Source: JAVBQU01 sp031548675 (lineage in GTDB: Bacteria > Bacteroidota > Bacteroidia > Bacteroidales > P3). From it: DNA of 16,700 bases. The translations under genes and the position numbers were made by a program. The number at the start of each line of letters is the position of its first letter. Position 1 is the first letter of the stretch. The stretch lies in contig JAVBQU010000007.1 of assembly GCA_031548675.1 (NCBI GenBank), positions 1 to 16,700 of the forward strand, written 5' to 3'. The notes under the pieces were generated by a model. It was not told the origin of the DNA and ran no database searches. It saw only the letters and a program-made list of their open reading frames with translations. This document shows positions 1-6,664 of the stretch, in pieces.

Positions 1-243
1 GGAAGGAATAACATTATGAAGCAAAGAAACCAAAAGAAATGTAGCAGCAGGCAAGGCTATACCTTGCGAAAACATTCCTATCAGTAAAATTTTGGGGTTT
101 TTGAGAAGCTGCTTAAAATCGTTAATTTTGATGTCCAACGCTACACCGAACATTACGCATGCCAAAATAATATTGAGAATATGAGTATCGTGCGAAGCAA
201 AATTAAGTCGGAGATTATCTAAAGCCTGTAAGGATTCGTACAT
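1..243 (-). CDS. Bile acid:sodium symporter family transporter, N-terminal part (runs off the left edge)
   Basis: Reading the minus strand from an ATG at 243 gives 81 codons with no stop before the window edge. The peptide begins MYESLQALDNLRLNF and contains ILACVMFGVALDI followed by KINDFKQLLKNPK. This resembles the start of bile acid:sodium symporter (BASS) family carriers: a first membrane helix at about residues 22-37, a short basic cytoplasmic segment rich in Lys and Asn, and a second helix at about 53-78. BASS carriers are inner-membrane Na+-coupled transporters of organic anions; the substrate cannot be read from this fragment. The gene lies 119 bp downstream of parE in the same orientation, behind two palindromes. 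No Bacteroidota-type promoter is evident just upstream, so it may depend on readthrough from parE. The family call rests on the N-terminal pattern only, because the sodium-site motifs are outside the window. Confidence 0.7.
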   Translation of the reverse strand, partial: MYESLQALDNLRLNFASHDTHILNIILACVMFGVALDIKINDFKQLLKNPKILLIGMFSQGIALPAATFLLVSLLHNVIPS

Positions 244-250
244 AGTTTAA

Positions 251-296
251 AAAGTTCAAAAGGTTGGAAGTTCATAAAGTTAGAAGATCTAACTTT
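251..296. repeat. Degenerate AAAGTT-type direct repeats ending in a hairpin
   Basis: The run from 251 reads as loose copies of a short unit: AAAGTTCAA, AAGGTTGGA, AGTTCAT, AAAGTTAGA. The last copy forms the left arm of a perfect inverted repeat: AAAGTTAGA (276-284), a 3-base loop AGA, then TCTAACTTT (288-296). No run of T follows on the minus strand, so it is not a textbook terminator for parE. It could be a processing or mRNA-stability element, or debris of a small intergenic repeat family. Confidence 0.6.
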
Positions 297-297
297 G

Positions 298-315
298 TTG
301 AGCTTGCAAGCTCAA
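298..315. repeat. Perfect 18-bp palindrome TTGAGCTTGCAAGCTCAA
   Basis: The 18 bases are their own reverse complement. It sits one base to the right of the hairpin at 276-296, between the parE stop and the start of the transporter gene. It could be a dyad operator for the transporter gene, or together with its neighbour a 3' end structure for parE. No T-run follows on either strand. Confidence 0.6.
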
Positions 316-362
316 TTAAAACATTCAGCCCTTTTTCATTTAAATTTATAATTCAAAGTTTA

Positions 363-2246
363 TTATGCTAATTTTTTTTCTTCGCCAATCTTATCTTCTT
401 CTTTTTTCAAATTCGCAATAATAAAATCTTGGCGTTCAGGGGTGTTTTTACCCATATAAAAATCGAGTAATTCCCTGATATTATTATCTTTTCTTAATAA
501 CACAGGATCTAACCGCATACTTTTTCCAATAAAATGACGGAATTCGTCAGGAGATATTTCCCCTAAACCTTTAAAACGGGTAATTTCTGGATTAGTTCCC
601 AATTGCTGCAAAGCCTTTAAACGTTCGTTTTCATCATAGCAATATAATGTTTTTTGCTTGTTACGTACCCGAAACAAAGGCGTTTGCAATATGTATAAAT
701 GTCCGCCTTTAACCAAATCAGGGAAAAATTGCAGAAAGAAAGTCAGTAGCAATAAACGGATATGCATTCCATCCGTATCAGCATCCGTAGCAATTACAAC
801 ATTGTTATAACGCAGATTTTCCAAATCATCATCAATATTCAACGCTGCTTGTAAAAGATTAAATTCTTCATTTTCATATACCACTCGCTTTGTTAATCCG
901 TAGCAGTTCAAAGGTTTTCCTTTTAAACTGAAAACAGCTTGGGTATGTACATCCCGCGATTTAGTGATAGAACCGCTCGCAGAATCTCCCTCTGTAATAA
1001 ATATCGTGCTTTCTAATCGACGCTCATGATTATCGTTGTAATGTACCTTACAATCCCGTAATTTCTTATTGTGGAGGCTTACTTTTTTTGAACTTTCCCG
1101 AGCTATTTTCTTAATGTTGGCTATATCTTTTCGCTCTTTTTCTGAAAGAATAATCTTCTCCTGAATAGCTTGTGCAACATCAGAATGCACATGCAAATAA
1201 TTATCTAAATGTTTTTTTACAATATCTCCAATGTAATTTTTTACGCTTTGCCCGCTGCCATTAGGCAGCATATTGATAGAACCTAATTTAGTTTTAGTTT
1301 GTGATTCGAAAACCGGTTCTTGAATACGTAAACTGATAGCCGCTGCTATCGACATACGTATATCAGAAGGATCATAATCCTTTTTATAAAATTCGCGGAT
1401 AGTTTTTACCAACGCTTCGCGAAAAGCTGCTTGGTGTGTTCCGCCTTGTGTGGTATTTTGTCCGTTTACAAACGAATAATATTCTTCGCCGTATTGTTTG
1501 CTGCAATGCGTAAAAACAAACTCAAAATCCCCATCCTTAATATGAATAGGAGCATATAATACCTCACCATCAATATTATTTTCGAGCAAATCCAGCAAAC
1601 CGTTTTTAGCTTGAAATCGAGTCCCATTATATACAATAGTTAATCCTACATTAAGATAGGCATAGTTCCAAAGCATTTTTTCGATATACTCTTCCCTGAA
1701 AAAATAATTTCCGAATTTTTCTTCATCAGGCTTGAACTGGAAAAAAGTACCTTGCCTTTGGCTAGAATCAGAAAGAGGAGCATCATTTGTAATGATACCC
1801 TTGGCAAATTCGGCAACTTTAGTTTTGCCTTCGCGTATGGATTGTACTTTAAAATAAGAAGATAAAGCATTTACGGCTTTAGTTCCCACGCCGTTTAATC
1901 CTACTGATTTTTGAAAAGCATCAGAATCGTATTTAGCTCCGGTATTGATTTTCGAAACGCAATCTATCACTTTACCCAAAGGAATACCCCGTCCGTAATC
2001 GCGTACTTTTACCATACCTTGCTCAAAATCACCATCCACTTCAATAGTCTTGCCATTTCCCATTACAAATTCATCGATGGAGTTAACTATAACCTCTTTA
2101 ATCAAAACATAAATTCCATCATCGTGAGAAGCTCCATCACCCAGTTTACCGATATACATACCCGGACGCAAACGGATATGCTCCATCGGGTCTAAAGACT
2201 TAATACTGTCTTCGGTATAATTATTTAATTGCAATTCTTCGCTCAT
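363..2246 (-). CDS. parE: DNA topoisomerase IV subunit B (ATPase/TOPRIM subunit)
   Basis: This 627-residue type IIA topoisomerase B subunit pairs with ParC to decatenate and relax DNA using ATP. The GHKL ATPase region shows EVIVNSIDE (51-59; E51, N55 and D58 match the catalytic and Mg-binding positions), DYGRGIPLG (83-91) and GLNGVGTKAVNALS (116-129). The QTK-loop lysine lies in ESQTKTKLGS (314-323) of the transducer domain. The TOPRIM domain has EGDSASG (419-425), DADTDG (488-493) and RFKGLGE (557-563). The length fits ParE. It lacks the extra insertion of long GyrB proteins, and the Bacteroidota-style GLNGVGTK variant favours ParE over GyrB. parC is not in the window. The start MSEELQLNNYTED at 2246 is the only good ATG before the conserved HIRLRPGMYIG block. 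An AT-rich inverted repeat lies 20 bp upstream of the start. Confidence 0.95.
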   Translation of the reverse strand: MSEELQLNNYTEDSIKSLDPMEHIRLRPGMYIGKLGDGASHDDGIYVLIKEVIVNSIDEFVMGNGKTIEVDGDFEQGMVKVRDYGRGIPLGKVIDCVSKINTGAKYDSDAFQKSVGLNGVGTKAVNALSSYFKVQSIREGKTKVAEFAKGIITNDAPLSDSSQRQGTFFQFKPDEEKFGNYFFREEYIEKMLWNYAYLNVGLTIVYNGTRFQAKNGLLDLLENNIDGEVLYAPIHIKDGDFEFVFTHCSKQYGEEYYSFVNGQNTTQGGTHQAAFREALVKTIREFYKKDYDPSDIRMSIAAAISLRIQEPVFESQTKTKLGSINMLPNGSGQSVKNYIGDIVKKHLDNYLHVHSDVAQAIQEKIILSEKERKDIANIKKIARESSKKVSLHNKKLRDCKVHYNDNHERRLESTIFITEGDSASGSITKSRDVHTQAVFSLKGKPLNCYGLTKRVVYENEEFNLLQAALNIDDDLENLRYNNVVIATDADTDGMHIRLLLLTFFLQFFPDLVKGGHLYILQTPLFRVRNKQKTLYCYDENERLKALQQLGTNPEITRFKGLGEISPDEFRHFIGKSMRLDPVLLRKDNNIRELLDFYMGKNTPERQDFIIANLKKEEDKIGEEKKLA

Positions 2247-2265
2247 GAGTTTTATTTCGGGTTTT

Positions 2266-2296
2266 AATATTTTATATTTGAATCAAATAAAATATT
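2266..2296. repeat. AT-rich inverted repeat in the parE leader
   Basis: AATATTTTA (2266-2274) pairs with TAAAATATT (2288-2296), and TTTGA (2277-2281) pairs with TCAAA (2283-2287) around a single-base centre at 2282, with two unpaired bases (2275-2276) on the left arm. It lies between the MNT gene stop (2330) and the parE start (2246). It could be a weak 3' end for the toxin-antitoxin mRNA or an element in the parE 5' region. No T-run follows on the minus strand. Confidence 0.5.
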
Positions 2297-2329
2297 GAAC
2301 AATTTATTTTTATAATGTACAACAATTTT

Positions 2330-2632
2330 TTACTTACTGTAAAAAACCATTCCTACATGATTTATATGTTCTATCAAATTCGGGTTATCAATCTGTCGTT
2401 TAAGTGAAATATCTATTTTGTAAGGTAATAATAAATCATCTAAAATATTTTCTAACAGCAACAAGTCCTCAAATATAAATTCTTCGTCATCTTCTATAGT
2501 TAAATCAATATCAGAACCTGTTCTATAATTTCCTTTAGCCCTCGACCCATAAATAACTACTTTTTGAATTGCAGGAAACTTAGCAAAACACTGTTGTATA
2601 GCTTCAATATCTTTAGGTTGTAATCCAAACAT
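2330..2632 (-). CDS. MNT-type minimal nucleotidyltransferase (MntA-like antitoxin)
   Basis: This 100-residue protein is a stand-alone minimal nucleotidyltransferase fold. It shows VVIYGSRAKGNYRTGSDIDL (25-44): the GS pair at 29-30 and the DxD aspartates D41 and D43, with a third carboxylate at D74 in YKIDISL. In studied HepT-MntA pairs the MNT protein silences the HEPN partner by adding AMP to a tyrosine beside the partner's active site; all three catalytic carboxylates for that are present here. Its ATG shares one base with the TAA stop of the upstream HEPN gene (TAATG at 2630-2634), which implies translational coupling. Family and partner are clear. Antitoxin activity is inferred from homologous pairs, not shown by this sequence. 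Confidence 0.85.
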   Translation of the reverse strand: MFGLQPKDIEAIQQCFAKFPAIQKVVIYGSRAKGNYRTGSDIDLTIEDDEEFIFEDLLLLENILDDLLLPYKIDISLKRQIDNPNLIEHINHVGMVFYSK

Positions 2633-3060
2633 TATTTTGATTCTATATCTTTCAATGACATCATTTTATCTTTAAAATCAGAAAATAAAGGATAGTATAA
2701 ATTAATGATTCTAAAAACGATGTCGTTTGCTATGGTTTCATTATAGGTATGTGATGACTGATTTCTACTTTTAATCATTTCCATCCAGCCATCTCCATTG
2801 CTAATCAATCCATTGTTAAAAGCTTCGCGAGTGGCATCTCGTGAACCGGTAATAGACGTATTGCCTTGATATTGAAAATAATCTTTTAACACATTCCATG
2901 CCAATTCATGTGTAAATTCAAACCTTTGTATTAAGCCTTGTTCCTCCAACTCATTGAGTTTAGATTCCTTACTTTGCCAAACTGCTTCTTCTAACAATGT
3001 AAAAGCTTTCAGAAAATTCTGAAATCTTTGTTGCCACCTTATCTCATCATTATTACTCAT
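2632..3060 (-). CDS. HEPN-domain protein, HI0074 family (HepT-like toxin)
   Basis: This 142-residue, all-helical protein matches the HI0074-like 'nucleotidyltransferase substrate-binding' family. Conserved blocks are RWQQRFQNFLKAF (8-20), QRFEFTHELAWNVLKDYF (45-62) and SRDATREAF (73-81). The RX4HXY signature of HepT toxins is intact as R99-NQSS-H104-T-Y106 in the last third. In the family R and H form the RNase centre, and the tyrosine is the residue AMPylated by the MNT partner. The gene starts 30 bp after kamA ends, on the same strand, with no recognisable TAnnTTTG promoter in the gap, so it may be expressed from kamA. With the MNT gene it forms a type VII-like toxin-antitoxin cassette. RNase toxicity is inferred from relatives. 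Confidence 0.85.
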   Translation of the reverse strand: MSNNDEIRWQQRFQNFLKAFTLLEEAVWQSKESKLNELEEQGLIQRFEFTHELAWNVLKDYFQYQGNTSITGSRDATREAFNNGLISNGDGWMEMIKSRNQSSHTYNETIANDIVFRIINLYYPLFSDFKDKMMSLKDIESK

Positions 3061-3090
3061 AATACAGGATTTTCAAACCGGAGTTATGGA

Positions 3091-4347
3091 TTAATGTTTT
3101 CTCTGTTTTCTTGATAATCCTTCCGGTTCCAGCGAAAGCTTATCACTTCTTTCTAACAAAGCCGCAACGCCTTCAACATTATTTGATAAATTACGGCAAT
3201 CTTCGCAATTACATTTATTAGTATAATCTTTAGGTTCTGTATAGGTGGTTATAACACCCTCAAAATTACGTAGAATTACTTTACCCGGACTTTGAGAAAT
3301 TAAATAGGTGGGCATCACAGGAGTTTTTCCACCGCCGCCCGGTGCATCTACTACAAAAGTAGGAACAGCATAACCCGAAGTATGTCCGCGAAGGTTTTCG
3401 ATAATTTCGATACCTTTAGAAACCGGCGTACGGAAATGTTCCAAGCCTTCCGACAAATCGCATTGATACACATAGTAGGGGCGTACACGGATTTTTACCA
3501 ATTCATGTACCAATCTTTTCATTACATTTACGCAATCGTTTACACCGCGTAATAGCACCGATTGATTACCCAAAGGAATACCTGCATTGGCTAATTTAGC
3601 ACAAGCTTCGGCACTTTCTTTGGTGATTTCATTTGAATGATTGAAATGGGTATTTACCCAAACCGGATGATATTTTTTGAGCATATTTACCAAATCATCT
3701 GTAATACGCTGCGGACAAACTACCGGAGTACGAGTGCCAATACGGATAATTTCAACATGAGGAATTGCACGCAAACGGCTGATAATGCCTTCTAATTGCT
3801 TATCGCTTATCAACAAAGCATCTCCGCCCGATAACAAAACATCACGTACTTGGGGCGTTTTAGCAATATAATCTATCGCCTTATTGATGCGTTCCGAAGG
3901 CGATTCGCCATCCGTTTGTCCGGCAAACCGGCGGCGCGTGCAGTGACGGCAGTACATCGAACACATATCCGTAATCAAAAACAATACACGATCGGGGTAA
4001 CGATGTGTTAAACCCGGAACCGGAGAATCTTCATCTTCATGCAGCGGATCCAATAAATCAGCCTCAGATTGATGTAATTCTGCAATAGTGGGAATTGATT
4101 GCTTACGAACCGGACAATTTGGATTGTTAATGTCAATCAAGCTCAGATAATAGGGCGTTATAGCCATACGAAGAGTTTTGAGCGATTCTTTTATGCCGTC
4201 TTCTTCACTTTGTGTGAGGTCAATATGTTGTTTGAGTTCCTCTAATGTTTCAACTCTGTTTTTTACCTGCCATTTCCAATCGTTCCATTGTTCATCGGTA
4301 GCATGGGGAAACATTTTACTGCGGTTATCCATTGTATTACTTTGCAT
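3091..4347 (-). CDS. kamA: L-lysine 2,3-aminomutase (radical SAM, PLP-dependent)
   Basis: The 418-residue product should convert L-lysine to L-beta-lysine, the first step of lysine fermentation and also a route to beta-lysine osmolytes. The [4Fe-4S]/SAM motif is C129-SMY-C133-RH-C136 and the SAM-binding GGD is at 174-176. PLP attaches at K341 in APGGGGKTPVMP. D297 (QCDLSEG) and D334 (VVDAPGG) match the two aspartates that hold the lysine side-chain amine in the clostridial enzyme (D293, D330). Glutamate 2,3-aminomutases differ at these positions, so lysine specificity is well supported. C272, C379, C381 and C384 match the intersubunit zinc site of the same enzyme, all at a constant offset of four. 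No other lysine-fermentation gene (kamDE, kdd, kce) is in the window. A TAATTTTG box lies 18 bp upstream. Confidence 0.95.
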   Translation of the reverse strand: MQSNTMDNRSKMFPHATDEQWNDWKWQVKNRVETLEELKQHIDLTQSEEDGIKESLKTLRMAITPYYLSLIDINNPNCPVRKQSIPTIAELHQSEADLLDPLHEDEDSPVPGLTHRYPDRVLFLITDMCSMYCRHCTRRRFAGQTDGESPSERINKAIDYIAKTPQVRDVLLSGGDALLISDKQLEGIISRLRAIPHVEIIRIGTRTPVVCPQRITDDLVNMLKKYHPVWVNTHFNHSNEITKESAEACAKLANAGIPLGNQSVLLRGVNDCVNVMKRLVHELVKIRVRPYYVYQCDLSEGLEHFRTPVSKGIEIIENLRGHTSGYAVPTFVVDAPGGGGKTPVMPTYLISQSPGKVILRNFEGVITTYTEPKDYTNKCNCEDCRNLSNNVEGVAALLERSDKLSLEPEGLSRKQRKH

Positions 4348-4364
4348 TATTATTTGCTATAGTG

Positions 4365-4372
4365 CAAAATTA
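4365..4372 (-). promoter_or_regulatory. Bacteroidota -7 element for kamA
   Basis: The minus strand reads TAATTTTG, an exact TAnnTTTG box, 17 bases before the kamA ATG, implying a very short leader. No good TTTG -33 element is visible at the expected distance, so the promoter call is tentative. Confidence 0.5.
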
Positions 4373-4556
4373 CGGGAATTTTACGAAAACTTGGGCATGA
4401 AAAACATGTTTACAAATTAAATTTATGCACGTTGATATACACAAAAACGACTGAAATTCTTTTACTTTACTCAAAGTTTTAATATGTCTAAAAAAATCCC
4501 GTAATTTGTTCAAAAATTTAGTTTCTTGTAATTTTATAGAAATCAAATAAATAGAA

Positions 4557-4592
4557 AATTGAAAATACATATTTCATAATATATTTTCAATT
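4557..4592 (+). promoter_or_regulatory. Inverted repeat upstream of the ABC-F gene
   Basis: AATTGAAAATA (4557-4567) pairs with TATTTTCAATT (4582-4592), an 11-bp perfect stem around a 14-base loop, ending 41 bp before the ABC-F ATG. There is no T-run after it on the plus strand. It could be an operator, or a leader structure that changes ABC-F expression when ribosomes stall. The role is inferred. Confidence 0.4.
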
Positions 4593-4623
4593 GTTTGATA
4601 TTCTGTTAGCTATAATTTATAAT

Positions 4624-4647
4624 ATGTCTCATTATGGTTTCCGTTAA
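4624..4647 (+). other. Mini-ORF overlapping the ABC-F start
   Basis: An ATG ten bases upstream of the ABC-F ATG opens a seven-codon frame (MSHYGFR then TAA) that overlaps the first 14 bases of the ABC-F gene in a different frame. Some antibiotic-responsive ABC-F genes are controlled by short upstream peptides, but a seven-codon frame can easily occur by chance and no ribosome-binding site is visible. I record it as a possibility only. Confidence 0.2.
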
Positions 4648-6583
4648 TAATATATCCTTTCATTTTACAGGCGATTTTTTATTCGAAAACGTTTCATTCG
4701 TTGTCAACGAAAAAGACCGTATCGGATTGATTGGCAAGAATGGTACAGGAAAGTCTACTTTGCTCAAAATTTTAAGCGGACAATTAGAACCCGAAACAGG
4801 GGTTATTACAACACCAAGCTATTATAAAATCGGATACCTGCCTCAGGAAATGATACCAGATAGCAGTAAAACGGTTTTAGATGAAACACTTACCGCATTT
4901 TCCGAAGTAATTGCTTTAGAAAAAGAAATTAATCGCTTGAATGATGAAATTATTCATCGCACGGATTATGAAAGTGTTGGTTACCATAATCTGATCGATA
5001 AATTCAATGAATTAAATGAACAGTTTGTAATCCATAGCGGGCAAAGCCGGCAGGAGGAAGCCGAAAAAGTGTTGCTGGGTTTAGGTTTTACCCATGCTAA
5101 TTTTTCCGAACCGATGACGAATTTCAGCAGCGGATGGCAAATGCGGGTCGAACTGGCAAAAATCCTATTGCGAAAGCCTGATTTAATTCTTTTAGATGAG
5201 CCTACCAATCATTTGGATATAGAAGCGATACAATGGCTCGAAGAGTTTCTTTCAACTTATTTTGGGGCTTTGATTTTGATTTCACACGATAGGGCATTTT
5301 TGGATAATGTAACCAAGCGTACCTTAGAAATATCGTTAGGTCAGGTACAAGACTATAAGGCTTCCTATTCTGATTATGTTTTAATGCGTGAAGAACGCCG
5401 TCAAACCCAATTATCAGCATATAACAACCAGCAGAAAGAAATTGCAGATATTGAGAGTTTTATAGAACGATTTCGGTATAAAGCCACTAAATCCAAACAA
5501 GTACAATCCCGTGTTAAAATGTTGGAAAAGATGGATATGGTAGCTGTAGACGAAAAGGATAACTCAGCTATTCATTTTCGTTTTCCGCCAGCTCCGCATT
5601 CAGGCAAAGTTGTAGTAGAGATAAATCATCTTTTCAAATCGTATGATACCAAATTGGTTTTAAAAGATATTGATTTATTGATAACCAAGGGCGAACGTAT
5701 TGCTTTTGTAGGGAGGAACGGCGAAGGAAAATCAACCCTGTCGAAAATTATAGTAGGGGAGTTGGCGCATGAAGGCGAATGCAAGCTCGGACATCAGGTA
5801 AGTATTGGTTATTTTGGTCAAAATCAAGCAACTTTGCTGGATGGCGAAAAAACAGTTTTCGAAACGGTAGATTCAATTGCAGTAGGCGAAATACGTACTA
5901 AATTACGTAATATTTTAGGAAGCTTTCTTTTTGGCAGAGAAGATATTGATAAAAAAGTAAAAGTGCTTTCCGGTGGAGAAAAAGCCCGTTTAGCTTTAGC
6001 AAAATTGCTGCTTTCTCCGGTTAATCTTTTGGTCCTTGATGAGCCTACCAACCACTTGGATATGATATCGAAAGATATTTTGAAAAATGCTTTGTTACAA
6101 TTTGAAGGAACTATGATTATAGTTTCTCATGACCGTGATTTTTTGCAGGGATTGACAGAAAAAGTTTTTGAATTTAAAAATCAAAAAATCCGTGAATTTG
6201 TAGGCGATATTTACGACTTTTTGGAAAGCCGTAAGCTGGAAAATCTTTCCCAGTTAGAAATACAAAAGAAGAAAGAAGAATCTGTTGCAAAAACGGAAAG
6301 CATTACCAATAAAGAAAATTACGAACGAAACAAAGAAATAGAACGCGAACTTCGTAAAATAAAAACGCAGATTGAAAAATGCGAAACATCCATCACTTCG
6401 TTCGAATCGCAAATTGCTGCTTGCGATAAAGCTCTTGCAGACCCTGAAAAAGCTGCAGAACTTATGAATAAGCCCGATTTTTATAAGAAATACGAAGAAC
6501 TCAAATCGCAGCTTGAGCGAACACTTACCGAATGGGAAGATTTGCATAGTTTGTTTGAAGAAAAGGAGAAAGAAAAAAGCTAG
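4634..6583 (+). CDS. ABC-F family ATPase (ribosome-associated, Uup/YdiF-like)
   Basis: This 649-residue soluble protein has two ABC ATPase domains and no membrane segment, which defines ABC-F proteins; these bind the ribosomal E site and act in translation or antibiotic protection. Domain 1: Walker A GKNGTGKST (34-42), a degenerate signature FSSGWQMR (164-171), Walker B LILLDEPTNHLD (184-195), switch histidine H218. The inter-domain linker (about 230-310), the part that contacts P-site tRNA, is rich in Arg and Lys. Domain 2: GRNGEGKST (360-368), LSGGEKARLALAK (445-457), LLVLDEPTNHLD (465-476), H499. A charged C-terminal coiled coil (about 535-647) is like the Uup/YdiF tail. The general housekeeping type is likelier than a dedicated resistance factor, but sequence alone does not settle it. 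The gene stands alone, divergent from kamA, and its stop codon lies inside a terminator hairpin of the converging operon. Confidence 0.92.
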   Translation: MVSVNNISFHFTGDFLFENVSFVVNEKDRIGLIGKNGTGKSTLLKILSGQLEPETGVITTPSYYKIGYLPQEMIPDSSKTVLDETLTAFSEVIALEKEINRLNDEIIHRTDYESVGYHNLIDKFNELNEQFVIHSGQSRQEEAEKVLLGLGFTHANFSEPMTNFSSGWQMRVELAKILLRKPDLILLDEPTNHLDIEAIQWLEEFLSTYFGALILISHDRAFLDNVTKRTLEISLGQVQDYKASYSDYVLMREERRQTQLSAYNNQQKEIADIESFIERFRYKATKSKQVQSRVKMLEKMDMVAVDEKDNSAIHFRFPPAPHSGKVVVEINHLFKSYDTKLVLKDIDLLITKGERIAFVGRNGEGKSTLSKIIVGELAHEGECKLGHQVSIGYFGQNQATLLDGEKTVFETVDSIAVGEIRTKLRNILGSFLFGREDIDKKVKVLSGGEKARLALAKLLLSPVNLLVLDEPTNHLDMISKDILKNALLQFEGTMIIVSHDRDFLQGLTEKVFEFKNQKIREFVGDIYDFLESRKLENLSQLEIQKKKEESVAKTESITNKENYERNKEIERELRKIKTQIEKCETSITSFESQIAACDKALADPEKAAELMNKPDFYKKYEELKSQLERTLTEWEDLHSLFEEKEKEKS

Positions 6584-6630
6584 TTCAAATAGTTTTCCCT
6601 GATTCCATAGGGAAACTTTTTGAACTAGCT
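6578..6630 (-). terminator. Long hairpin terminator shared by converging genes
   Basis: AGCTAGTTCAAA (6578-6589) pairs with TTTGAACTAGCT (6619-6630), and inside it AGTTTTCCCT (6591-6600) pairs with AGGGAAACT (6609-6617) with one bulged base, giving a stem of about 21 bp and an 8-base loop. On the minus strand the stem is followed directly by TTTTTTC, a proper T-run, so it should end the xth-lipoprotein-Tudor-like transcript. On the plus strand there is no T-run, though the hairpin still follows the ABC-F gene; the ABC-F stop TAG (6581-6583) is part of the left arm. Confidence 0.8.
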
Positions 6631-6664
6631 CTGTTAGCTTATTAAGCTGCTTTATAAATAAAAA

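Larger units (their letters stand above)
4348..4633. other. Divergent spacer between kamA and the ABC-F gene
   Basis: These 286 AT-rich bases carry the kamA promoter box near the left end, and a hairpin (4557-4592) and a mini-ORF (4624-4647) close to the ABC-F start. I see no convincing gene. An open frame on the minus strand (4370-4570) has the composition of random AT-rich DNA. No clean TAnnTTTG box for the ABC-F gene was found; a TTTG at 4594-4597 followed by TAATTTAT at 4613-4620 is only a partial match with short spacing. Confidence 0.6.

Noticed and set aside
1911..2195. 94-codon open frame antisense to parE
   Set aside because: It lies wholly inside the well-supported ATPase domain of parE, on the opposite strand, with no domain signature.
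3061..3090. Separate promoter for the HEPN/MNT pair
   Set aside because: No TAnnTTTG box is present on the minus strand in the gap or in the nearby end of kamA that I examined.
4370..4570. 66-codon open frame on the minus strand in the kamA/ABC-F spacer
   Set aside because: It has no recognisable motif and its composition fits AT-rich noncoding DNA. It overlaps the kamA promoter box, so I treat it as chance.
6254..6547. 97-codon Phe-rich open frame antisense to the ABC-F coiled coil
   Set aside because: The Phe and Ile runs are the antisense reading of Lys/Glu-rich coiled-coil codons, a common artefact.
4634..6583. ABC-F protein as a dedicated antibiotic-resistance determinant
   Set aside because: The long C-terminal coiled coil, the lack of mobile-element context and ordinary base composition fit the general Uup/YdiF-like group better. 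The sequence alone cannot prove this.
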